This document shows, piece by piece, positions 52,926-61,387 of a stretch of DNA of 64,000 nt. Under the pieces are notes generated by a model. The model searched no databases. It saw only the letters and a program-made list of their open reading frames with translations, and was not told the origin of the DNA. Each line of letters opens with the position of its first letter. Positions within the stretch are counted from its first letter, which is position 1. The translations under genes and the position numbers were made by a program. The DNA is taken from assembly GCA_022824495.1 (NCBI GenBank), contig JAJDZU010000024.1, forward strand, positions 186,001 through 250,000, written 5' to 3'. Origin of the DNA: Chloroflexota bacterium (GTDB lineage: Bacteria > Chloroflexota > UBA11872).

Positions 52926-54095
52926 GTGGTAGTCAAACCCCCGTACAAGATCCTGGTTGTTGACGACGAGCCGGACCTTGAGCCGCTGATGCTGCAGCGC
53001 ATGCGGCGAAATATCCGACGTGGCCAGTACAACTTCGTCTTTGCCCGCAATGGGGTCCAGGCCCTGGATCGGTTACATCAAGAAGACGACATCGACATGG
53101 TGGTGTCGGACATCAATATGCCGGAGATGGATGGGCTGACGCTGCTTCAGCAGATCCCCAAGGTCGATCCCAACATCAGGTCCATCATTGTCTCCGCCTA
53201 CGGCGACATGGAGAACATCCGGACGGCCATGAACCGGGGGGCCTTCGACTTCGTGACCAAGCCGATTGACTTTCGAGACCTTCGAGTGACGATCGATCGG
53301 ACCCTGCAACACCTGATGGAGTGGCGGGAAGCGCTGGCCTCGCGCGATCAGTTGGTGGCTCTGCAGAACGAGTTGACCGTTGCGAGCAAGATGCAGCAAT
53401 CGATTCTCCCGACGCACTTCCCGGACCACCCCGGCTACCAGCTTTTCGCCAACATGGAGCCGGCGCGCAGCGTCGGTGGTGACTTCTTCGACGTCGTGAC
53501 GCTGGAGAACGAGCGCATTGGCATGACAGTCGCGGATGTATCGGACAAGGGTGTGCCGGCCGCCCTGTTCATGATGTCGACGCGCACCCTGATCAAGGGG
53601 GCGGCCATCGGATCGGCCGGGCCCGGTGATGTGCTGCGCGAGGTCAACAACCTGCTGTTCGAAGACAACGAAACCGAGATGTTCGTGACGGTGCTCTACG
53701 CGGAGTACAACCCGGCGACGGGCGAGTTTGTCTACGCCAGCGGCGGGCACGACCCGCCGTTGCTGGTACGACCAGATGGAAGTTCAACGTCGCTTCCGCT
53801 GACCGGCGGCATTGCGCTGGGGCTGTTGCCCGACCTGGACTACCGGCAGAACAGCGTCATCCTGGAGCCGGGCGAGACCATCGTGCTGTACACCGACGGC
53901 GTAAGCGAAGCCATGACGAGTGACGAAGAGCAGTTTGGCCTGGAACGCTTGCGCGACGCGGTGGCCGCGGACCCCGGCGAAGATGCCGAAGCGGCCAACG
54001 AAGCGGTCTTTGAAGCGGTGAGCGATTTCGTGGGCGACAACCCGCCCTCGGATGACATTACCTGCCTGACGTTTCGCCGCACGGTGAGCGGCTGA
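52926..54095 (+). CDS. Receiver-controlled PP2C phosphatase (RsbU/SpoIIE type)
   Basis: A 389-residue response regulator whose receiver (Asp62 in VSDINMPEMDG) is followed by a coiled-coil linker (RDQLVALQNELTVASKMQQ) and a PPM/PP2C domain. Metal-binding residues are in VGGDFFDVV (Asp186, Asp189), ADVSDKGVPAALFM and the late NPPSDDITCL. Phosphorylated receivers in this class activate the phosphatase, which restores STAS antagonists. The gene has a GTG start and ends overlapping the kinase start (TGATG), so their levels are coupled. Confidence 0.92.
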   Translation: MVVKPPYKILVVDDEPDLEPLMLQRMRRNIRRGQYNFVFARNGVQALDRLHQEDDIDMVVSDINMPEMDGLTLLQQIPKVDPNIRSIIVSAYGDMENIRTAMNRGAFDFVTKPIDFRDLRVTIDRTLQHLMEWREALASRDQLVALQNELTVASKMQQSILPTHFPDHPGYQLFANMEPARSVGGDFFDVVTLENERIGMTVADVSDKGVPAALFMMSTRTLIKGAAIGSAGPGDVLREVNNLLFEDNETEMFVTVLYAEYNPATGEFVYASGGHDPPLLVRPDGSSTSLPLTGGIALGLLPDLDYRQNSVILEPGETIVLYTDGVSEAMTSDEEQFGLERLRDAVAADPGEDAEAANEAVFEAVSDFVGDNPPSDDITCLTFRRTVSG

Positions 54096-54514
54096 TGGCT
54101 CTCACGCGCACCCTGACCATTGAGACGCGGCTGGACGAGTTGAACCGGCTCACGGAGGCCGTGGAGAACCTTGGCGAGGAGGACAGTTGGTCGCCAGGGC
54201 TGGTGGGCAAAGTCAACCTGGTGCTGGAAGAGTTGGCGATCAATACGATCAATCACGGCCACGATGGCGGCCTGCACGAGATCGCGTTTACCTTTAGCTC
54301 CACCGAGGATGCGTTGACCATCGAAATGGTGGACGACGGTAGACCATTCGACCCCTTGACCGACGCGCCTGTCCCGGACGTCAATGCGCCGATGCACGAA
54401 CGGCCGATCGGGGGGCTGGGCGTTTTCCTGGTTCGCAAGCTGATGGACGAATTGAGCTACCGGCGGGAAGAAGGCCGCAACCACCTGACGCTCGTCGCCT
54501 ATCGAGCTGAATGA
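54095..54514 (+). CDS. RsbW/SpoIIAB-like serine kinase (anti-sigma factor)
   Basis: A 139-residue GHKL ATPase domain with N-box VLEELAINTINHG, G1 VDDGRPFDP and G2 GGLGVFLVRKLMD. Such proteins phosphorylate STAS antagonists and can hold a sigma factor inactive. It overlaps the phosphatase gene by 1 base and the next gene by 4 bases. No sigma factor gene is adjacent, so its output partner is elsewhere or the target is not a sigma factor. Confidence 0.9.
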   Translation: MALTRTLTIETRLDELNRLTEAVENLGEEDSWSPGLVGKVNLVLEELAINTINHGHDGGLHEIAFTFSSTEDALTIEMVDDGRPFDPLTDAPVPDVNAPMHERPIGGLGVFLVRKLMDELSYRREEGRNHLTLVAYRAE

Positions 54515-55797
54515 ATCGGATTGCCCAGATGCCCAGGGCCTGGCTGCTCGTAGCGCTTGGGATCGGGGGCCTTGCCGCCATCGCCATTGCCGTGTGGGCA
54601 GTGCTGGCGGTGGGCGGAGCGACGGGAGCGACTGAGCCAGGGCAGGCAACCCCGACGGTCGCCGTGGACGCGACGGCTTCCCCGCAAGACGGAGCAGCCG
54701 CACCCGCGCCCGGTGTGTCGGATGAGCGGGTGCTGTTTGGCCAGTCGGCCGCGTTCAGCGGACCCGCCAGCGAGTTGGGTCTGAACATGCGGCTTGGTAT
54801 CCAGGCGGCGTTCGAGGAGGCGAACGCGAATGGTGGCGTGCATGGCCGGCGCCTGGAACTGACGACGCTTGACGACGCCTACGAACCCGAGGCCGCCATT
54901 ACCAACACCAAGCAGTTGATCGACCAGGAGAACGTATTTGCGCTGATTGGCGCGGTGGGCACGCCGACTTCGCGCTCGGCGGTGCCCGTTGCCGTTGAGG
55001 CCAATACGCCGTACCTGGCGCCCTTCACCGGCGCGGCGTTTCTGCGCGGCGAAGACCTCCATGACGTCGTCATCAATCTGCGGGCTTCATACAACCAGGA
55101 GACCGAGGAGATGGTGGCGCGCCTGACGAACGACCTGGGCGTCTCCCGGATTGCCTTGCTGTACCAGGATGACTCCTACGGGCGCGCCGGGTACAACGGC
55201 GTGCAGGCCGCCCTGGAGCGGCGGGGCATGAGCCTGGCCGCCGTTGGCGTGTATCCGCGGAACACCACGGCGGTGAAGACCGCGATGCTGGATCTGCGCG
55301 AGGGACAGCCCGAAGCGGTGATCATGGTCGGCGCCTATGAACCGGTGGCCGCCCTGGTTGCGTGGTCGCGGCACCTGGGCTTCATCCCGGTGTTCATGAC
55401 TATTTCCTTTGTCGGCAGCAATGCCCTTGCCCAGGAACTCGGGCCGGAAGGCGCCGGCGTTTTCGTCACCCAGGTGGTGCCCTTTCCCACGGACACATCG
55501 CTGCCGGTGGTTCAGGCCTACCATCGCGCGCTGGCCGCCCACGATCCCGAGGCCGTTCCGGGTTTCGTCTCCTTCGAGGGCTACCTGGCCGGCCGCCTGA
55601 CTGTCCTGGGGCTGGAGCGGTGCGGACCCGAACTGAGCCGTGACTGCTTCGTGAACAGCCTGCGCAGCGCCGAGGAAATCGATGGATTCAGCCTTCACTA
55701 CGGCGACGCCGACAACCAGGGATCGGACTCGGTGTTCCTGACGGTGATTGGTCCGGACGGCCGCTACCGCGCCGTCAGCAGCCTGGCGGGTACGTGA
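54511..55797 (+). CDS. Periplasmic amino-acid-type binding protein (LivK-like)
   Basis: The 428 residues start with an uncleaved-looking membrane segment (about 11-36) without a lipobox cysteine, then a Thr/Pro/Ala linker. A type-I binding fold follows, with FGQSAAFSGPASELG, DDAYEPEAAITNTKQLI and VFALIGAVGTPTS as in branched-chain amino-acid receptors. There are no permease or ATPase genes nearby. Overlap by 4 bases with both the kinase gene before it and the histidine kinase after it indicates a dedicated sensory role, presenting ligand to the histidine kinase. Confidence 0.85.
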   Translation: MNRIAQMPRAWLLVALGIGGLAAIAIAVWAVLAVGGATGATEPGQATPTVAVDATASPQDGAAAPAPGVSDERVLFGQSAAFSGPASELGLNMRLGIQAAFEEANANGGVHGRRLELTTLDDAYEPEAAITNTKQLIDQENVFALIGAVGTPTSRSAVPVAVEANTPYLAPFTGAAFLRGEDLHDVVINLRASYNQETEEMVARLTNDLGVSRIALLYQDDSYGRAGYNGVQAALERRGMSLAAVGVYPRNTTAVKTAMLDLREGQPEAVIMVGAYEPVAALVAWSRHLGFIPVFMTISFVGSNALAQELGPEGAGVFVTQVVPFPTDTSLPVVQAYHRALAAHDPEAVPGFVSFEGYLAGRLTVLGLERCGPELSRDCFVNSLRSAEEIDGFSLHYGDADNQGSDSVFLTVIGPDGRYRAVSSLAGT

Positions 55798-57983
55798 GCA
55801 TGTTGGGCCGATTGCATCGCCTGCTGGAAGCCCGCTATCGCCTGTCCACGCAGTTGTATTTCGGCATTGGCGGCGCCGTTGCGCTGACCATAGCTGCCAG
55901 TTTCGTTGGCCTGGCATCGTTTACGCAGGTCGGCGAGGCGCAACGCCGGGTCAACGAGGGCAGCGTGCCTGAACTGGCGGCCGCGTTTGGGGTGGCCGAT
56001 TACAGCAGCACGCTGGTGGCGGCCGCGCCGCGCCTGGCGGCGGCTGCCAATGCCGAAGCGGTGAATGAGATCGCGCAGAGCATTGAGAGTTCGCGCCAGG
56101 AGCTTGAAGTGCTCTTTGCCGTGCTGAATCGCGGCGGCGATGCGGAACGGACGCTGCGCCTGCGTCGGCACGCCGATACGCTGCTCTCCAACATTGACAC
56201 GATCCGACGCGAGCGCTTCGACCTCTTCGAGTTCAACGATCAGCGGCAGGCGCTGCGCACGGAACTTGCCGATCTGCGCTCCAGCCTGGAGGGCGTGATT
56301 GTTCCCGCCCTGGACGACCAACTGTTCTACACGATGACCGGATATCGAACGTTGGAGGAGATTCCGCCGATTCGCCAGGTGTACTTCTCCGAGCCCGAAC
56401 TCAACCGCTACCGGCGCCTGGCTGAGCTGCAGTCGGACGTCAATATCGCAACCCAGTTGCTGGCCAGCGCGTTCACCCTGTCCAGCCCGGCGCTGATCGA
56501 GCCATTGCGCGAGCGTTTCGAGGCCTCCGCCCGCCGAATCGAGCGGAATCTCAATGCACTGGCCGGGTCGCCGTTCCACGCCGACCTGGTCCCGCTGTTC
56601 GATCGGCTCTTCGAGGTTGGCACGGGTGAGCCGAGCGGCTTCGACGTGCTGGAACAGGAACTCACGCTGCTGGAGCGTCAACAGGATCTGCTGGCGAACA
56701 ACCGTGCCCAGGCGATTGAGCTGCTGGACGAAGTTGACGGCCTAGTGAACGCGGCGCGCGCCAGCGCGGACGAAGCCACCCAGAGTTCGACCGACACCAT
56801 CGCCACGGGCCGATTCCTACTGCTGGTCATCGGAGCGGTCAGCGTTGGCGGCGCCCTGCTGATTGCCTGGCTCTTTGTCGGCCGCTTCCTGCTGCGCCGG
56901 CTGCAAATGCTGTCCGACTGGATGGTCCGCATGGCCGGCGGCGATCTCGAGACGCGAGTCGAGATGAGCGGACGCGACGAAGTGGCGGATATGGCCGCGG
57001 CCCTGGAGGTCTTCCGTCGTCACGCGCTCGAGGTGCAGCGGCTGAACCTGGTGGAAAAGCTGGCCGATGAACTGCAGGACAAGAACGAGCAATTGGAGAG
57101 TGTGCTGGGCGACCTGCAGAAGGCGCAGGACCAGATTGTCATGCGCGAAAAACTGGCCGCGCTGGGCGAACTGACCGCCGGCGTGGCCCACGAGATTCGT
57201 AATCCGCTGAACTTTGTGAAGAACTTCGCCGAGGCTTCCGAAGAATTGCTGGAGGAGTTCCAGGAGGTCCTGGAGGAAAGCGGCGACAGTCTCCCGGAGG
57301 CTGACCGCGAGATCATCGAAGAGGTGTCACAAGACCTCACCGACAACCTCGCACGTATTCGATCGCACGGCGACCGCGCCAACCGGATCGTGCAGGACAT
57401 GCTCTCGATGGGTCGCGGTTCCGGAGACCGGTCGCCGACCGACATCAACCAGTTGGTGGACGAATACGCGCGTCTGGCCTACCACAGTGCGCGGGGCATG
57501 GACCAGAACTTTCAGCTCAGTATCGAGCGGGACTTTGACGACGCCGTTGGCGAGCTCAACGTGGTGTCGCAGGATCTGGGTCGTGTGTTCCTGAACATGG
57601 TGGCCAATTCCTGCTACGCGACCGACGAACGACGGCAGGAGTCGCGGGCGGACGATGGCGAGGGGCCGTTCATGCCGGTGGTCTGGTTAACCACCCGGAA
57701 GCATGAGGATCAGGTGGAAGTCCGCATACGGGACAACGGCGGCGGCATGCCGGAGGAGGTTGTCGAGAAAATCTTCAACCCGTTCTTTACGACCAAGCCC
57801 ACCGGTCAGGGCACCGGGCTGGGCTTGGCGATGTGCAGCGACATCGTGCGCCAGCACGGCGGCCACATCAGGGTCGAGGTTGAGGAAGGTGAGGGCACCG
57901 AGATGATCATCGACCTGCCGCTGGTGCCGCCGTCGGACACCGCCGAACAGGAAGCCGACTCGCTGCTGACGCCGTCGGCCTGA
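55794..57983 (+). CDS. Sensor histidine kinase
   Basis: A 729-residue membrane kinase with transmembrane segment 1 near residues 22-44, a roughly 300-residue helical extracytoplasmic sensor, segment 2 near 341-365, a HAMP linker (MAGGDLETRVEMSGRDEV) and a coiled coil. The phosphoacceptor His466 lies in GVAHEIRNPLN, followed by a GHKL ATPase with NMVANSCYA, DNGGGMP and TGLGLAMC. The HisKA region has an acidic insertion (LLEEFQEVLEESGD). Helical sensors of this kind can dock a binding protein, as in TorS/TorT, matching the preceding gene. GTG start in a GTGA overlap. Confidence 0.9.
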   Translation: MSMLGRLHRLLEARYRLSTQLYFGIGGAVALTIAASFVGLASFTQVGEAQRRVNEGSVPELAAAFGVADYSSTLVAAAPRLAAAANAEAVNEIAQSIESSRQELEVLFAVLNRGGDAERTLRLRRHADTLLSNIDTIRRERFDLFEFNDQRQALRTELADLRSSLEGVIVPALDDQLFYTMTGYRTLEEIPPIRQVYFSEPELNRYRRLAELQSDVNIATQLLASAFTLSSPALIEPLRERFEASARRIERNLNALAGSPFHADLVPLFDRLFEVGTGEPSGFDVLEQELTLLERQQDLLANNRAQAIELLDEVDGLVNAARASADEATQSSTDTIATGRFLLLVIGAVSVGGALLIAWLFVGRFLLRRLQMLSDWMVRMAGGDLETRVEMSGRDEVADMAAALEVFRRHALEVQRLNLVEKLADELQDKNEQLESVLGDLQKAQDQIVMREKLAALGELTAGVAHEIRNPLNFVKNFAEASEELLEEFQEVLEESGDSLPEADREIIEEVSQDLTDNLARIRSHGDRANRIVQDMLSMGRGSGDRSPTDINQLVDEYARLAYHSARGMDQNFQLSIERDFDDAVGELNVVSQDLGRVFLNMVANSCYATDERRQESRADDGEGPFMPVVWLTTRKHEDQVEVRIRDNGGGMPEEVVEKIFNPFFTTKPTGQGTGLGLAMCSDIVRQHGGHIRVEVEEGEGTEMIIDLPLVPPSDTAEQEADSLLTPSA

Positions 57984-58002
57984 GCGGGTCTGGCCCCGGC
58001 CT

Positions 58003-58830
58003 CTAGCCCGGGCGGCGGGTTCGGCCGTTGAGCAGCCGCTCGATCGCCTGCGCCACGCCGTCCTCCTCGTAACTGCCGGTAATCCAGTCGGCCGCCGCCA
58101 GCACGCGCGGATCGCCGTCGCCCATGGCCACGCCGATTCCCGCCGCACGTACCAGGTCCAAGTCGTTCAGGTTGTCGCCAATACCCATGGTCCCCTCCAG
58201 CGATACCTGCGCCACGGCGGCCACGCGCGCAAGCGCACGTCCCTTGTTGACGTCGCGCCGGACGATTTCGGCGAAGCGGGGGTGCGAGCGCGTGGCTTGC
58301 ACGGTCGGGCCAAACCGGCCGTCCATCTCCGCAATCGCGTCAAGGACCCGGATCTCGTCCATAACGAAAACCAGCTTGGTGCTGCCGGCCGTTACCGCCG
58401 CGGCCAGGTCGTCGACGAACGTGATAGGGACGTTGGAACTGGCGGCGTAGAACCGGCCCTCGGGCGTATCGGCTTCCATGTACAGCTCATCGTCGATATA
58501 GGCGTTGACATGCAGCCCGCGCTCGCGGGCGAATTCAACGGCCGCCTGCGCCGGCTCCGACGGCAGCACCTCGTGCTGGTACGTCACGCCGGTCACCGGA
58601 TCGCGAACCAGCGATCCCTGGTAACAAATGATCGGCAGCGTGACCTGCAGGTCCTCGGCAAAACGACGGGCCGACCGGAACATTCGTCCGGTGGCGATCG
58701 TGACCCCAAGGCCCGCGGCCCGTGCGTCGTCGATCGCCCGGCGAACGCGCGACGTGATTCCGAGCTCGCCCTTCACCAGGGTTCCATCCAGATCCATGGC
58801 AATGATGCGAATCCGGGCAGGCTCAGTCAT
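58003..58830 (-). CDS. Cof-type HAD phosphatase
   Basis: The 275 residues belong to the HAD IIB (Cof) group: motif I MDLDGTL, ATGRMF, a large cap domain, Lys in DVNKGRAL and motif IV GIGDNLNDLDL. Members dephosphorylate small sugar phosphates or cofactors such as HMP-PP; the substrate is not predictable. ATG 58830 (MTEPARIRI) is preferred since the longer upstream frame is not family-like. It converges with the histidine kinase gene, 19 bases between stops. Confidence 0.85.
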   Translation of the reverse strand: MTEPARIRIIAMDLDGTLVKGELGITSRVRRAIDDARAAGLGVTIATGRMFRSARRFAEDLQVTLPIICYQGSLVRDPVTGVTYQHEVLPSEPAQAAVEFARERGLHVNAYIDDELYMEADTPEGRFYAASSNVPITFVDDLAAAVTAGSTKLVFVMDEIRVLDAIAEMDGRFGPTVQATRSHPRFAEIVRRDVNKGRALARVAAVAQVSLEGTMGIGDNLNDLDLVRAAGIGVAMGDGDPRVLAAADWITGSYEEDGVAQAIERLLNGRTRRPG

Positions 58831-58975
58831 GGCGCGCGAACTGTTCCCGTCAAGCGCCATGGCGATATACTTCAGGCCAATGCCGTGTAGCGTCGCACAC
58901 GCGTCTGGCTTGTCCTTTGTACCCGGTGCACAGCGGGCCAATATTGGCACGGATGCTGTTGTAGAAGGCCATTAG

Positions 58976-60295
58976 ATGCGTTCTCGCCGCTGGCTGACGC
59001 TTGGAATCGGCGTAAAGCGCTACCTGTTGCTCATTTTCCTGGGCACGGTGGTCCTGGCGCTGGCCATGGCCATGTTCCTGGCCTTCGTGTATCGCACGAT
59101 CGATATCCCGGGACCGGCGGGGACCGTTGTCTATTACCTCACCCTTCAGTTCCTGGCCCACCCCGTTCGCGAACTGACCGTGGGCGCGCTGGGCCTGATC
59201 ATCGCGGCCTCGGGTGCGTTCCTGCTCGGTCGCAGCGTCCTTTCGGTCGTGGTGGATCCCAAGGACGACCTCGCCGAGATTCTCTATCAGAACAGGCGCC
59301 TGCAACGCGGGCCGCGCGTCGTGGCCATCGGCGGCGGAACCGGTCTGGGTGTGTTGCTGCGCGGTCTGAAGGCGTACACCAATAACATTACCGCCGTCGT
59401 CACGGTGGCCGACGACGGCGGCAGCTCTGGACGCCTGCGGGAAGAGCTGGGCCTGATGCCGCCCGGCGACATCCGCCAGTGCCTGGCCGCGCTGGCCGAT
59501 TCCGAGTCGCTGATGCAGGACGTCATGGAATACCGCTTCAGCCGCGGGCAGGGGTTGCAGGGGCATAGCCTGGGGAACCTGCTGATAGCCGCCATGGCCG
59601 ACCTGAACCAGGGCAACTTTGAGCGCGGCGTCAACGACTTGAGCGAGGTTCTTCGGGTGCGCGGGCGCATCCTGCCCTCCACCCTGACCGATGTTCGGTT
59701 GGCGGCTCAAATGACCGACGGGTCCATTGTGCGCGGTGAATCGCGCATCCGCTCCGCCGGTAAGCCAATCCGCCGGGTGCTGATCGAGCCGCGCTATGTC
59801 GCGGCCAACGACGAAGCGGTCAAAGAGTTACTCGCAGCCGACATGATCGTGCTGGGCCCGGGAAGTGTGCACACCAGCGTGCTGCCCAATCTGCTCGTCG
59901 GCGATATCGCCACGGCGGTGCGTGCCTCAAACGCGGTCAAAGTGTACGTCTGCAACGTCGCTACCGAACCTGGTGAGACCGACGGCTACAGCCTGGCCGA
60001 CCACGTGACGTCGCTTACCTCAAACATCGGGCCGGGCCTCTTTCAGTACACCCTGGTCAACAACAACACCAGCCTCGGCGTGCAGCCAGGCAGCGGATCA
60101 CGGATTGTCGAATGCGACCCGGCGGTCCAGGTCGAGTTGTTGGAAACGGGCGTACAGGCCGTAATGGCTGACGTGGTTGACCACAACGACCCGCGCCACC
60201 ACGACTCAGTAACGCTTGCCGCCGCCTTGATGGAACTGTACGAGGAAGCGTCGCAAGAGACGCCGACGCCGCTGGCTGTTGGGGCGACGCGCTAG
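58976..60295 (+). CDS. YvcK/CofD-like gluconeogenesis factor
   Basis: The 439 residues begin with two membrane segments (about 16-40 and 68-92), which is unusual beside the soluble Bacillus YvcK. The family core starts at residue 119: VVAIGGGTGLGVLLRGLK, VTVADDGGSSGRL, MPPGDIRQCLAALAD, GHSLGNLLI and VLGPGSVHTSVLPNLLV. YvcK proteins bind UDP-sugars and influence cell shape and carbon metabolism. The N-terminal anchor suggests action at the membrane. It diverges from the HAD gene. Confidence 0.88.
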   Translation: MRSRRWLTLGIGVKRYLLLIFLGTVVLALAMAMFLAFVYRTIDIPGPAGTVVYYLTLQFLAHPVRELTVGALGLIIAASGAFLLGRSVLSVVVDPKDDLAEILYQNRRLQRGPRVVAIGGGTGLGVLLRGLKAYTNNITAVVTVADDGGSSGRLREELGLMPPGDIRQCLAALADSESLMQDVMEYRFSRGQGLQGHSLGNLLIAAMADLNQGNFERGVNDLSEVLRVRGRILPSTLTDVRLAAQMTDGSIVRGESRIRSAGKPIRRVLIEPRYVAANDEAVKELLAADMIVLGPGSVHTSVLPNLLVGDIATAVRASNAVKVYVCNVATEPGETDGYSLADHVTSLTSNIGPGLFQYTLVNNNTSLGVQPGSGSRIVECDPAVQVELLETGVQAVMADVVDHNDPRHHDSVTLAAALMELYEEASQETPTPLAVGATR

Positions 60296-60330
60296 CGCGC
60301 CAGTCCCCCCACGCCTGTCGGGCGTTCGAC

Positions 60331-61260
60331 CTAACGGTCGCGCGTCGCGATGTAGGTTGCCACCGCCTCTAGGTTGCGGCGCCCCCATGCGTTCACGGGA
60401 AGCCGCGCCAGCGCCTGGCTGGCCAGGTTCCCGTGTTTGCGAATCTGCTCCTCGGTGAAGCTTCGAGACCCGGCCCGTTCCAGAATCGTCATGGTTGAAT
60501 CGGTGTCGGGCGGCGCGCTGTCGTTGCTGAACATCGAGCGCAGGCGTGCCCGGTCGGCCCCGTCGGCGGTCTCCAGCGCGTGAATGATGGGCAGGGTCTT
60601 CTTTCGCTTCTGGATGTCGGCGCCCACCGGTTTCCCAGTCACCGCCGGATCGCCCCAGATGCCCAGCATGTCGTCCCGGATTTGGAAGACGATGCCCAGT
60701 TCCCGACCGTAAGCGCGGCAGGCGGCGCGCGTGGCCGGGTCATTGCTGGCGAATATGGCGCCGAGTTCAAAGGCCACCGCCAGCAAGGCCGCCGACTTGC
60801 GGGCAATCATGTCCAGGTAGTCAGCCACGCCGACGCTCGCGGCGGTCTCAAACGCGATGTCCAGGTGCTGACCTTCGGTTACCAGCCGGCATCCTTCCGT
60901 CAGCACTTCAACGGCGTCCCTGGCCAACGATGCGGAGGGGCCGTTTCCGCCGCTCCGCAGCACGCTGAGCGTCGCCAGCACGTGAAGCAGGTCGCCGGCA
61001 TCAATGGCCTGGGCGCGTCCCCAAATGACCCACACGGTGGGCCGGTGGCGGCGCGTTTCGTCGTCATCCATCACGTCGTCATGAACCAACGTGAAGTTGT
61101 GCAGGAGTTCCAGGCCGGCCGCCGCCGGGAGCGCGGCCTTCAGGTCGCCGCCGAGCGCCTCGCACATCAACAGGCAGAGCGTGGGCCGAACGGCCTTTCC
61201 GCGGTCGGCGGATGCGGGCGACCCGTCCGCGTTGACCTGTCCGAGCTGGTAGCGGGCCAT
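60331..61260 (-). CDS. Polyprenyl diphosphate synthase
   Basis: This trans-prenyltransferase extends isoprenoid chains. The first Asp-rich motif is VHDDVMDDDETRRHRPT (with the unusual doubled DDxxDDD) and the second is QIRDDMLGIWGD. The ATG at 61260 falls inside the conserved N-terminus. The same frame continues upstream with family-like residues (VLERYRERIDAELHCAVEG, then PDLPLYT) to a stop at 61402, with no ATG, GTG or TTG. CTG 61377, with GAGG 8 bases upstream, or ATT 61353 could be the true start. It follows dxs, so the two isoprenoid genes form an operon. Confidence 0.87.
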   Translation of the reverse strand: MARYQLGQVNADGSPASADRGKAVRPTLCLLMCEALGGDLKAALPAAAGLELLHNFTLVHDDVMDDDETRRHRPTVWVIWGRAQAIDAGDLLHVLATLSVLRSGGNGPSASLARDAVEVLTEGCRLVTEGQHLDIAFETAASVGVADYLDMIARKSAALLAVAFELGAIFASNDPATRAACRAYGRELGIVFQIRDDMLGIWGDPAVTGKPVGADIQKRKKTLPIIHALETADGADRARLRSMFSNDSAPPDTDSTMTILERAGSRSFTEEQIRKHGNLASQALARLPVNAWGRRNLEAVATYIATRDR

Positions 61261-61387
61261 GGTGTACAGGGGCAGGTCGGGCCCTTCGACGGCACAGTGG
61301 AGTTCCGCGTCGATACGCTCGCGATAGCGTTCGAGAACCTCTGGTGCCGGAATCGTCGCCGACGGCCGGGTGCTCAGCGGTCCCGCC

